From JAGOBX01 sp017999075 [NCBI: Candidatus Babelota bacterium] (GTDB lineage: Bacteria; JAGOBX01), in NCBI GenBank assembly GCA_017999075.1, contig JAGOBX010000199.1:1-6666 (forward strand): a stretch of 6,666 nt of DNA, in the 5' to 3' direction. The notes beneath the pieces are model-generated. The model saw only the letters and a program-made list of their open reading frames with translations, was not told where the DNA came from and searched no databases. The stretch's first letter is position 1, and every line of letters starts with the position of its first letter. Position numbers and translations under genes: made by a program. Shown piece after piece: positions 1-6,666 of this stretch.

Positions 1-130
1 AAAAATTTTTTTAAATCTATTATGGTATAAGTATATTTTCAAATACAAATATGTCAATAGTAATTTTATAAAAATAATGAACAAAATTATAGAAAAAAAT
101 ATATTGTATTATTTATATTTTTTTAGTAAA

Positions 131-146
131 ATATTAAATTTAATAT
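131..146. repeat. Perfect 16-bp AT-only palindrome, possible operator
   Basis: The sequence ATATTAAATTTAATAT reads identically on both strands, and the symmetry stops exactly at its ends (A130 and C147 do not pair). It ends 79 nt before the cimA start codon and lies just upstream of a weak promoter-like pair. A symmetric site at this position could bind a dimeric regulator. However, it contains only A and T in a very AT-rich region, so chance is a real alternative. Confidence 0.3.
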
Positions 147-149
147 CTG

Positions 150-176
150 TTGTAAAGTTTTAATGCTTTGTAAAAT
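150..176 (+). promoter_or_regulatory. Weak sigma70-like promoter candidate for cimA
   Basis: TTGTAA (150-155) and TAAAAT (171-176, five of six matches to TATAAT) are separated by 15 nt, which is shorter than the preferred 17. A start site near 183 would leave a leader of about 40 nt that includes the Shine-Dalgarno. In DNA this AT-rich such pairs arise easily, so this is only a candidate. Confidence 0.2.
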
Positions 177-214
177 TTGTCAAGCTTGAAATTATTGTTT
201 TTGAATGTATAAAC

Positions 215-219
215 AGGAG
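215..219 (+). promoter_or_regulatory. Shine-Dalgarno that decides the cimA start
   Basis: AGGAG lies 6 nt before the ATG at 226, an ideal spacing. It falls inside the extra seven codons that would be added by starting at the in-frame ATG at 205, which has no Shine-Dalgarno of its own. The ATG at 226 is therefore the better start, and it also places the first conserved motif where the family usually has it. Confidence 0.8.
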
Positions 220-225
220 ATTCAG

Positions 226-1800
226 ATGAAAAAAATTTTAATATTTGATACTACTTTAAGAGACGGAAGTCAGGGAGAATACGTTTCATTTACTAAAGAA
301 GATAAACTAAAAATATGTGAAATGCTTGACGATTTAGGATTACATTATATTGAAGGCGGCTGGCCTGGAAGCAACCCGAAGGATATGGAATTTTTTCAGG
401 AAGCTCGTAAAATAGAATTTAAAAATTCGAAGCTTACAGCATTCGGAAGTACAGCTCATCCGAAAAATAAAAATGTAAAAGAAGATAAAAACTTGCAGGA
501 ATTAATACGGAGTAAAGCTCCTGTTATAACAATATTCGGAAAGTCATGGGATTTTCACGTTACTCAGGCGTTAAAAATAGGGTTAAATGAGAATTTGCGT
601 TTAATCGAGGATTCGGTATTTTTTTTAAAAGATAACAAGCGGGAAGTTATATTTGATGCTGAACATTTTTTTGACGGATATTGTGCTAATCCGGAATATG
701 CTTTGAAAGCTCTTGAAGCTGCGCAGAAAGGCGGGGCAGATTACATAACTTTATGTGAAACGAATGGAGGAATGCTTTCTCATAAAATTTTTGAAATAGT
801 ATCTATCGTTTGCAAATTTATGAGGGTTCCGATAGGGATACATTGCCATAATGATTCAGGATGCGGAGTAGCAAACAGTCTGGAAGCAATAAGAGCTGGA
901 GCTGTTCTTGTACAGGGAACAATTAATGGACTTGGAGAACGTTGCGGAAATGCAAATTTATGTTCAATAATTCCGAATCTAAAATTCAAAATGAATTACA
1001 ACTGCATATCGTCCGTTAATATAAAAAAAATAACCAATGTGGCCCGTACAATAAGCGAGCTTGCAAATTTATCGCATGATGAACGTCAGCCTTACGTAGG
1101 AAACAGCGCGTTTGCTCATAAAGGAGGAATTCATGTCAGCGCAATAGAAAAAAACAGTAAAACTTATGAACATATAGAACCTGAACTTGTTGGAAATCAT
1201 AGAAGAGTCCTGATATCGGAACTTTCAGGGAAAAGCAATATTTTATATAAAGCTAAGAATTGGAAATATGAAATAGAAAAAGAAGGGAAAGATTTAAAAC
1301 CAATACTTGAACAGATAAAAGAACTTGAAAATTCAGGATTTCAATTTGAATCTGCAGAGGCATCATTTGAAATTCTTATGCTCAAAGGACTTGGAAAATT
1401 TGAACAATTATTTAAAGTTATAGGGTTCAGAGTTATAAACGAACGACTGGGCGATGGTCCTACAAGATGCGAAGCAACGATAAAAGTGGAAGTTAACGGT
1501 AAAGTAGAACATACTGCTTCTGATGGAAACGGTCCTGTAAATGCTCTTGATAATGCTTTAAGAAAAGCTTTAATGAAATTTTATCCGCAAATATTAAATA
1601 TAGAACTTACAGATTATAAAGTTCGAGTTCTGGAAGGAATTGCCGGAACCAGCGCTATAGTAAGAGTTCTTATAGAATCAAGCGATGATAAAAATAAATG
1701 GGGAACAGTGGGAGTATCTGAAAATATTGTAAAAGCAAGTTTGGATGCTTTAATAGACAGTATAAGTTTTTATCTGATGAAATATGCCGATTTAAAATAA
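226..1800 (+). CDS. cimA: (R)-citramalate synthase, CimA family
   Basis: Predicted to condense pyruvate with acetyl-CoA to (R)-citramalate in the cytosol, the first step of the threonine-independent route to 2-oxobutyrate and isoleucine. The 524-aa protein is the usual size for this family. Residues 8-18 ([11 protein letters not shown]) form the opening catalytic motif of the DRE-TIM metallolyase barrel, with Arg12 and Asp13. HCHND at 206-210 carries the metal-binding histidines, [11 protein letters not shown] at 235-245 is the signature loop, and [14 protein letters not shown] at 294-307 lies in the linker region. From about 388 to the end is a LeuA-type allosteric domain ([17 protein letters not shown] at 433-449), which in this family binds the feedback inhibitor, usually isoleucine. 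The sequence matches from memory the Geobacter-type citramalate synthase (long form with [12 protein letters not shown] and DAEHFFDGY) rather than 2-isopropylmalate or homocitrate synthase. The start at 226 is chosen for its AGGAG; the ATG at 205 would add seven residues. The exporter gene begins 31 nt downstream. Confidence 0.93.
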   Translation: MKKILIFDTTLRDGSQGEYVSFTKEDKLKICEMLDDLGLHYIEGGWPGSNPKDMEFFQEARKIEFKNSKLTAFGSTAHPKNKNVKEDKNLQELIRSKAPVITIFGKSWDFHVTQALKIGLNENLRLIEDSVFFLKDNKREVIFDAEHFFDGYCANPEYALKALEAAQKGGADYITLCETNGGMLSHKIFEIVSIVCKFMRVPIGIHCHNDSGCGVANSLEAIRAGAVLVQGTINGLGERCGNANLCSIIPNLKFKMNYNCISSVNIKKITNVARTISELANLSHDERQPYVGNSAFAHKGGIHVSAIEKNSKTYEHIEPELVGNHRRVLISELSGKSNILYKAKNWKYEIEKEGKDLKPILEQIKELENSGFQFESAEASFEILMLKGLGKFEQLFKVIGFRVINERLGDGPTRCEATIKVEVNGKVEHTASDGNGPVNALDNALRKALMKFYPQILNIELTDYKVRVLEGIAGTSAIVRVLIESSDDKNKWGTVGVSENIVKASLDALIDSISFYLMKYADLK

Positions 1801-1831
1801 TTAAAATTGCTGATTTATTTTATATTGAATT

Positions 1832-3829
1832 ATGAATTATTTTATGCGTAAAAAAAAAATAATTGTATTTTTCGAAGTTTGTATTTTATTGATTTTTATT
1901 TCTTCGGTTTATGGAAACGAAGATACGTTTTATTATAAAATCAAAAAACACGATATACTGAAGATAAACATTTATCCCGATGAAAAACAGAGTGTACAAA
2001 GGGAAGTCAGCGATATAGGTTCTATATCAATACCTTTGATAGGGAATATAAAAGTAGAAAATTTATCCATAGAAGAAGTTCAAAATATAATCAAAAAAAA
2101 ACTTGAATATTATTATTATAATCCGGATGTTATAATTGAACTTATATCGCTTGACAAGCATATTATAACTGTGGCCGGATATAGGCCGGCTAATATTGAC
2201 GGTTCAGACAATATGCGTAATTTCTATATTGAACTCATACCTGGAGATAAGCTGTCGGATCTGCTGATAAAAATAGGCTGGGAATGGAATACTGATTTGA
2301 AATATGGTAGAATAATAGTTATACGGAATCAGAAAAAAAATTATACTATAGATTTACTTGATTCAAAAACCGATGCCTTGAATTACGAATTTGTATTGGA
2401 AAATAAGGATGTTGTTTTTTTTGAAAAAAATTCTTCAGGAACCGTAAAAATAATAGGATTTGTAAACCAGCCAAAAACAGTTTATATTCCGTATCATTCT
2501 GGATTAACGGTTTTGCAGGCGGCTCTTGAATGCGGCGGATTCAAAACTGAAGCTGATTTGAATTCGGTAAAAATTACAAGGTTTAATTATGAAAACGGAA
2601 CAGAAACTATTATATTGAATTTATATGATGAACAAAATGATACGAATCTTCTTGCAAATGATGTTGTTGAAATTCCAGAATTAAAAAATTCATTTAAAAA
2701 AACCGTTACTTTCATAGGAATAACAAACAGCGGAATAATTGAACTTGATAATTGGAAAGAAAATTCGCGTTTATCTGATGTAATAGGAAAAGCGAAGTTT
2801 AACATGGATTCAAAATTGAATTATATTTTCGGGATAAACAGCAAATTTCACCCGCCTGTTGAAGCTGATTTTCAGAAGTTTTCTTCCGAAGGAGATATTA
2901 CACATAATCCGTTAATATATCCGGGAGACGTGATAACTGCGAAAACTGCTGAAAAATTTATGCCTGAAGATAAAGGTGTAGTCAGTGTATTAGGTAATTT
3001 TGTAAATCAAGGAAGGTATCCGGTAAACGAATTTTCACGGTTAGCGGATGTACTGATAAAAGCAGGGTGGCAGCATAAAGAAGCTGAACCTGTATCAGTG
3101 CTGATAATCAGCTCAAATTCAGTTCTTGCTGAATATGATATAAATAAATTTTTATATTACGGTGATGCCAATCATAATCCTGTTGTAAATCACGGAGATT
3201 ATGTTTATGTAAGAAAAATTCAGAAAAATAAAGTATTTATTGTTGGGCAGGTCATAAACCCGGGATATTTTGAATTAGAAACCGATGAAAGTAAAAATAC
3301 TCTGGCAAGATATATTTATAAATCAGGCGGTCCGCGTGAAACAGCGGCTATGAACAGAATTAAAGTAGTCAGAGATAATATGAACATAGATGTTGATTTA
3401 AATGAATTTTTTTATGCTCAAAATTTAGAATCGGATTTCAAACTTAAAGACAAAGATATAGTTTATATTCCATCCATTCAAAAATTTTCATTTTATGTAT
3501 TTGGTATGGTGAACAGAGTAGGCAGGTATGATTCGGATAAACCTGTAACAGTGCTTGAAGCATTGACTATTGCGGGAGGATATAAATATACAGGAAAAGT
3601 TCGCGGCGCGAAAATTTTACGGGGAGCCAGAGATAATCCTCAAATAATAGATGTTGATTTATTAAGTTCGTTGAATGATTTCGGTTATGGAACAAATTTG
3701 TTTCTGCAGGAAGGAGATATTTTATATGTTCCAAAATCTCCTGTAACCAATTTAAAGGATTTTCTTGACAATATCGTTCCGAGTTTAAGAAATGCAGTAG
3801 ATTTCGGAAAATCGATTAAAGATTATTAA
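1832..3829 (+). CDS. Large polysaccharide export protein with multiple SLBB domains (Wza-like)
   Basis: Likely part of the periplasmic/outer-membrane conduit that secretes capsule or exopolysaccharide, working with the kinase encoded next. Residues 6-28 look like a signal peptide: RKKK, then a hydrophobic stretch interrupted by Glu15, with possible cleavage after VYG (26-28). No lipobox cysteine is seen, unlike Wza. The Poly_export domain spans about 33-106 (DILKINIYPD, then IGSISIPLIGNIKV). About six SLBB-like units follow, near 110-198, 204-284, 289-371, 382-462, 466-548 and 552-635; most open with a V.G.V..PG-like strand and close with a GD-(V/I)-x-(V/I)-P-like strand. The 665-aa length is well above the roughly 380 aa of Wza, mainly through extra SLBB units. 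The tail (about 640-665) could be amphipathic, but an outer-membrane helix is not certain. No Shine-Dalgarno precedes either ATG (1832 or 1844); an ATG at 1844 would remove only MNYF. A run of ten A follows at 1850-1859. Confidence 0.88.
   Translation: MNYFMRKKKIIVFFEVCILLIFISSVYGNEDTFYYKIKKHDILKINIYPDEKQSVQREVSDIGSISIPLIGNIKVENLSIEEVQNIIKKKLEYYYYNPDVIIELISLDKHIITVAGYRPANIDGSDNMRNFYIELIPGDKLSDLLIKIGWEWNTDLKYGRIIVIRNQKKNYTIDLLDSKTDALNYEFVLENKDVVFFEKNSSGTVKIIGFVNQPKTVYIPYHSGLTVLQAALECGGFKTEADLNSVKITRFNYENGTETIILNLYDEQNDTNLLANDVVEIPELKNSFKKTVTFIGITNSGIIELDNWKENSRLSDVIGKAKFNMDSKLNYIFGINSKFHPPVEADFQKFSSEGDITHNPLIYPGDVITAKTAEKFMPEDKGVVSVLGNFVNQGRYPVNEFSRLADVLIKAGWQHKEAEPVSVLIISSNSVLAEYDINKFLYYGDANHNPVVNHGDYVYVRKIQKNKVFIVGQVINPGYFELETDESKNTLARYIYKSGGPRETAAMNRIKVVRDNMNIDVDLNEFFYAQNLESDFKLKDKDIVYIPSIQKFSFYVFGMVNRVGRYDSDKPVTVLEALTIAGGYKYTGKVRGAKILRGARDNPQIIDVDLLSSLNDFGYGTNLFLQEGDILYVPKSPVTNLKDFLDNIVPSLRNAVDFGKSIKDY
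1850..1859 (+). repeat. A10 homopolymer in codons 7-10 of the exporter gene
   Basis: Ten consecutive A residues encode the lysines of the signal-peptide n-region (AAA AAA AAA A..). It is the longest single-base run I found in the window and sits just after both possible start codons. Gain or loss of one base by slippage would shift the frame at once and abolish the exporter. Other long runs exist (for example A9 at 2093-2101 and T9 at 3943-3951), so composition alone may explain it. Confidence 0.9.
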
Positions 3830-3831
3830 TT

Positions 3832-6054
3832 ATGGAAAAAATATATTCAGTAGAACAGTTGCCGCTTCAGCGGTTTGTGAATATACTTGATAAAAATAAG
3901 TATATAATAATTTTCATAACTGCGGCAATAACTTTATTGCTGTTTTTTTTTATGCCGCAGCCGCAGCTTGAATATGAAGCTGTTTCTAAGATATTAGTGA
4001 AGCAAAAAAGCGTTTCTGTTACCACTATGTTTGCGGAAGAACAATCAAATCTTCTTCCTTTAATGAAAAACCAGAATGCTATAAAAACTTATATAGAACT
4101 CATAAAATCTATAGAAGTTTCAAGATCTGTAGCCAAAAAACTGCTTGCTGATGAAATTGAAAATTCAGTGGCAACCGGAGTTTTATCAAATGAAATTCAG
4201 GGGAAATCATATAATGACTTATCGTTTTATCTTCTTGAACGTATAGACGCTGACTATGCAGAAGATGCAAATGTCATAAGGATTCATTCACGCACTGAAA
4301 ATCCGGATTTTTCAAAAAAAATAGCCAATCTGACAGCGACAGTATTTATTAATTTCAACCAGAATCTTGAACGTGGTGAAATCAGAAGCGCGTTAAATTA
4401 TATAGTAGAACAAAAAGGATTAGCTAAAAAGAAACTTGATCAAACGGAATATGAACTTGAAGAATATTTAAGAATAGCGAATCCCAGAGTAATGAGCGAC
4501 GGATTAAAAGAGATTATAAGCCGCTTGGCTCAACTTGAATCAAGATATAATGAAATAGAAATAAATGAAACTTTAGCTAAAAACAATATAAAAGAATCAA
4601 AAAAACTTTTAAATTCAAAAAGCGCGTATAGCGATAAAAATAATATTCAGGATTTACTGCCGGAAAATATTAAAGAATTAACAGGGAAACTTGAAGATTT
4701 GAAATCCGAATATAATGAACTGTCAAATTATCAGAAAGAAACCCACCCTGAAATAAAAAAATTGAAAAGCAGGATAAAAATAATAGAAGAAAAAATATCT
4801 TCTGAAATTAAAAACATGTCTAAAACTGCCAATAAGGATGATCAATTGTCTTTTTTATACAATAAAACCTCGCCATATTCGATTGGTGAAAATTATATGA
4901 AAAACATATTGGACTCCGAACAGAATCTGAAAAGTTTTGATAAAGAAAAAAAAGAAATTTTAAAACAAAAGGATATGATATCTGTACAGTTAAAAACATT
5001 GCCGCTTGATACTTTAAAACATACAAGGTTAGTAAAAAATGTGGAAACAGCAAATAATATTTATTTACGGCTTATGCAGAGAGAAGAAGAATTAAGACTT
5101 ATGGAAGCGAAAGAACTCGGTGGGTTGATATTGTATGAGAAAGCAGAAGAAGCTTTTATAACCAATCCTCCAAAACCAAGGTCCACCTCGCTTATACTTG
5201 ATTTTATACTTGGATTAATTATAAGTATAAGCGTTGTTTTAATAAAAGAATATCTTGATACGACATTTAAAAATCCGAATGATGTATTTTCTATACTTAA
5301 ATTGAAAATACTCGGTATTGTTCCTGAAATAATTCCAGATAAAGATTCAAATTATATTGACGGATTAACAAATTTTGCGCCGTATTTAATAACTCATTTT
5401 GCACCAAAATCCCCTTCAGCAGAAGCTTTTCGTGCGCTCAGGATAGTTTTGGAAACCAATGTTGAATTATATAATTCTCCGAAACAAGGCAAAACTCTTC
5501 TTATATCGAGCCCGACTCCAGGTGAAGGAAAAAGTATCTGCGCTTCTAATATTGCTCTTTCGTTTGCAAATATAAATAAAAAAGTTATAATAGTTGACAC
5601 TGATACGAGAAAACCTTCATTGAATAAATTATTTAATATTCATCCGAATTCCGGATTAACTGATGTTGTATTCAAAAACTGTAAAGTGGAAAATGCTATA
5701 GTCAGACAGGTCGTTCCGAACCTTGATATACTTTTTTCAGGAGAACGGGCTGGAACTGAAATTGAATTTACAAGTTCAAAAAAATTCATTGAACTTATGA
5801 ATATATTAAAACAGACGTATGAACTGATAATATTTGATTCTCCGGCAATGCTTGTAGTGTCAGATCCTGTTATGCTTTCAACTATGATGGATAGTGTTGT
5901 TATGGTAGTACGTCATAATTACACCAAGTATGATGCTGCGCTTCAAGCTTTGAGATATTTTGAAAATGTAAATGCAAAACTTTACGGCGTGATTTATAAT
6001 GGAGTAGTTTCAGAAAAAAAATATTATTATAAGTATTATGAAAAGCAATCTTGA
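3832..6054 (+). CDS. Bacterial tyrosine kinase / polysaccharide chain-length regulator (Wzc/CpsD-type)
   Basis: Inner-membrane co-polymerase and BY-kinase that controls polymerisation and export of surface polysaccharide through cycles of tyrosine autophosphorylation. At 740 aa it is close to E. coli Wzc. The N-terminal Wzz domain begins with a membrane segment at about 24-41. A long periplasmic, charged coiled-coil region spans about 180-385, and a GNVR-like segment spans about 389-426. NPPKPR (445-450) precedes the second membrane segment at about 453-471. In the cytoplasmic kinase, EAFRALR (531-537) is the ExxRxxR oligomerisation motif. SPTPGEGKS (560-568, Lys567) is Walker A, VIIVDTDTRKP (585-595) is Walker A', and LIIFDSPA (665-672) is Walker B. 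The tail ends in a tyrosine cluster, KKYYYKYYEK (729-738), the usual autophosphorylation site. All key residues are present, so the kinase is probably active. It starts 2 nt after the exporter's stop with no Shine-Dalgarno, which suggests translational coupling. No Wzb-type phosphatase lies in the window. Confidence 0.92.
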   Translation: MEKIYSVEQLPLQRFVNILDKNKYIIIFITAAITLLLFFFMPQPQLEYEAVSKILVKQKSVSVTTMFAEEQSNLLPLMKNQNAIKTYIELIKSIEVSRSVAKKLLADEIENSVATGVLSNEIQGKSYNDLSFYLLERIDADYAEDANVIRIHSRTENPDFSKKIANLTATVFINFNQNLERGEIRSALNYIVEQKGLAKKKLDQTEYELEEYLRIANPRVMSDGLKEIISRLAQLESRYNEIEINETLAKNNIKESKKLLNSKSAYSDKNNIQDLLPENIKELTGKLEDLKSEYNELSNYQKETHPEIKKLKSRIKIIEEKISSEIKNMSKTANKDDQLSFLYNKTSPYSIGENYMKNILDSEQNLKSFDKEKKEILKQKDMISVQLKTLPLDTLKHTRLVKNVETANNIYLRLMQREEELRLMEAKELGGLILYEKAEEAFITNPPKPRSTSLILDFILGLIISISVVLIKEYLDTTFKNPNDVFSILKLKILGIVPEIIPDKDSNYIDGLTNFAPYLITHFAPKSPSAEAFRALRIVLETNVELYNSPKQGKTLLISSPTPGEGKSICASNIALSFANINKKVIIVDTDTRKPSLNKLFNIHPNSGLTDVVFKNCKVENAIVRQVVPNLDILFSGERAGTEIEFTSSKKFIELMNILKQTYELIIFDSPAMLVVSDPVMLSTMMDSVVMVVRHNYTKYDAALQALRYFENVNAKLYGVIYNGVVSEKKYYYKYYEKQS

Positions 6055-6158
6055 TCCTGATATATGTGTCATTTCTTAAAGTCCGGTTATGTTTGAAAAA
6101 TCAAAACGATCTGTTGTAAACATTTTTATTTAAGTTTAATTAAGGAGTCAAAAACCTC
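6055..6158. other. Intergenic region between kinase and MalY-like gene
   Basis: This 104-nt gap contains no hairpin followed by a T-run, so I see no intrinsic terminator after the kinase gene. A weak -35-like TTGAAA lies at 6093-6098, but no good -10 follows at 16-18 nt. The 12-mer ATCTGTTGTAAA (6109-6120) is also found upstream of cimA at 145-156. Whether the downstream gene has its own promoter or is read through from the export genes cannot be decided here. Confidence 0.5.
6142..6147 (+). promoter_or_regulatory. Shine-Dalgarno for the MalY-like gene
   Basis: AAGGAG is a strong ribosome-binding core, 11 nt before the TTG at 6159. The spacing is slightly long but workable. An in-frame TAA at 6141-6143 overlaps its 5' end, and no ATG or GTG lies between that stop and the TTG, which fixes the TTG as the start. 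Confidence 0.7.
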
Positions 6159-6666
6159 TTGTATAAAATTAATTTTGACAAGGTAATAAACAGAAAAAAT
6201 ACAAATTGTTCCAAATGGGATAATGCAAAAAAAAGATTGAATGCAGATATTGATTTGCCGTTATGGGTTGCAGATATGGATTTTCAGTCTCCGCCTGAAG
6301 TTATAAAAACGTTATGTAAATACGCGGCTCATGGAATATACGGTTATACGTATATCCCTGATGAATATTATAAAACGATAATAGAATGGAATCGGAAAAA
6401 ACATTTCTGGGATATTCCTCAGGAACATATACTTTTTTCTCCGGGAGTTGTTATTTCTTTAAAAACATTGGTGCAGGCGTTCACAAAACCCGGGGACAAC
6501 ATAATAATTCAATCTCCGATATATCCTCCGTTTTACAGTTCTATTAGCAGTAATGAAAGGCGGATTCTTGTCAATCCTCTGATTATCAGAGACGGCAGAT
6601 ATCATATAGATTTTAATGATTTTGAAAAAAAAATAAAAGATAAGAAAACAACAATGTTTTTATTAT
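6159..6666 (+). CDS. MalY/PatB-type PLP-dependent aminotransferase / C-S lyase, 3' end beyond window
   Basis: Only the first 169 codons are present, against about 390 aa for the family. These fold-type I PLP enzymes typically act in the cytosol as cystathionine or cysteine-conjugate beta-lyases, releasing homocysteine or a thiol plus pyruvate and ammonia; some members act as aminotransferases. The N-terminus has the family pattern FDKVINRKNTNCSKWD (residues 6-21). It is followed by LPLWVADMDFQSPPEV (33-48), HGIYGYT (58-64), ILFSPGVV (88-95), the cofactor/substrate-side segment KPGDNIIIQSPIYPPFY (107-123) and NPLIIRDGRYHIDF (136-149). The PLP-binding lysine and the C-terminal half lie outside the window, so activity and exact substrate cannot be judged. 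The start is TTG, supported by AAGGAG and by an in-frame stop just upstream. It follows the kinase gene by 104 nt on the same strand. Within the group, MalY and PatB cannot be told apart from this fragment. Confidence 0.85.
   Translation, partial: MYKINFDKVINRKNTNCSKWDNAKKRLNADIDLPLWVADMDFQSPPEVIKTLCKYAAHGIYGYTYIPDEYYKTIIEWNRKKHFWDIPQEHILFSPGVVISLKTLVQAFTKPGDNIIIQSPIYPPFYSSISSNERRILVNPLIIRDGRYHIDFNDFEKKIKDKKTTMFLL

Larger units (their letters stand above)
1..225. other. AT-rich leader upstream of the citramalate synthase gene
   Basis: This stretch is almost entirely A and T and has no convincing gene. It holds a perfect 16-bp palindrome at 131-146, a weak promoter-like pair at 150-176, and a Shine-Dalgarno at 215-219. 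An extended -10-like string (TGGTATAAG, 23-31) is also present, but no good -35 hexamer lies at the right distance. There is no T-box signature, tRNA-like fold or leader-peptide/attenuator arrangement that would be expected of a classical branched-chain amino-acid leader. The left edge of the window cuts the region, so the neighbouring gene and its orientation are unknown. Confidence 0.6.

Noticed and set aside
1-12. A5T7 at the left edge as the tail of a terminator from the previous gene
   Set aside because: No GC-rich stem is visible and the window begins there, so it cannot be supported.
74-90. Possible hairpin ATAAT-7 nt-ATTAT
   Set aside because: Five-base AT-only arms are too weak to be a terminator or operator and are expected by chance here.
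77-163. A 28-codon hydrophobic ORF (ATG at 77, TAA at 161) upstream of cimA, possible leader or toxin peptide
   Set aside because: No Shine-Dalgarno precedes it, and its Ile/Leu/Tyr/Phe/Lys content is what AT-rich non-coding DNA gives by chance. It is also not arranged with a terminator-antiterminator pair as an attenuation leader would be.
186-213. Good-looking promoter TTGAAA - 16 nt - TATAAA just before cimA
   Set aside because: Transcription would start near 220, cutting off the AGGAG at 215-219, so it would not give a well-translated cimA message.
205-225. Seven-residue N-terminal extension of citramalate synthase from the ATG at 205
   Set aside because: No Shine-Dalgarno lies before 205, while AGGAG lies within the extension and is ideally spaced for 226.
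780-989. Minus-strand ORF of 69 codons inside cimA, and similar minus-strand ORFs at 2587-2805, 4820-5053 and 5394-5600
   Set aside because: Each lies wholly inside a well-supported + strand gene, has no recognisable motif, and is a reading-frame shadow.
6114-6140. TTGTAA - 15 nt - TTTAAT as a promoter for the MalY-like gene
   Set aside because: The start site would fall at about 6147, on top of the Shine-Dalgarno at 6142-6147, and the spacing is short.

Overview
The window is strongly AT-rich, with a high use of ATA, AAA and GAA codons and many runs of A or T. It carries four protein-coding genes, all on the + strand; the last runs off the right edge. Standard code fits: TGA ends one gene and TGG encodes Trp. 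The sugar-export genes (a periplasmic/outer-membrane SLBB exporter plus a Wzc-type tyrosine kinase) imply a diderm bacterium. The low GC and the Geobacter-type citramalate synthase suggest an anaerobe. Elusimicrobia/Endomicrobium-like or another AT-rich diderm lineage is my guess, but the sequence alone does not settle it.

Layout. 1-225: an AT-rich leader with no RNA gene, a perfect 16-bp palindrome (131-146) and a clear Shine-Dalgarno. 226-1800: cimA-type (R)-citramalate synthase. 1832-3829: large polysaccharide export protein with one Poly_export domain and about six SLBB repeats. 3832-6054: Wzc/CpsD-type bacterial tyrosine kinase with a periplasmic chain-length domain, starting 2 nt after the exporter's stop. 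6055-6158: short intergenic region with a Shine-Dalgarno. 6159 to the edge: the first 169 codons of a MalY/PatB-type aminotransferase/C-S lyase, starting at TTG.

How the genes fit together. The exporter and kinase are the classic Wza-Wzc pair of Wzx/Wzy-dependent capsule or exopolysaccharide secretion. Here they stand without glycosyltransferases, flippase, polymerase or phosphatase in view. The flanking genes belong to amino-acid metabolism: citramalate synthase opens the pyruvate route to 2-oxobutyrate and isoleucine, and MalY/PatB enzymes cleave cystathionine or related sulfur compounds. cimA sits 31 nt before the exporter and may share its transcript; this looks like packing of unrelated functions rather than one pathway.

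I found no CRISPR array, mobile element, tRNA/rRNA or convincing novel defence-type system. The items most worth checking are the multi-SLBB exporter without a lipobox, an A10 tract at its 5' end, and the missing Shine-Dalgarno sites at the two export genes.
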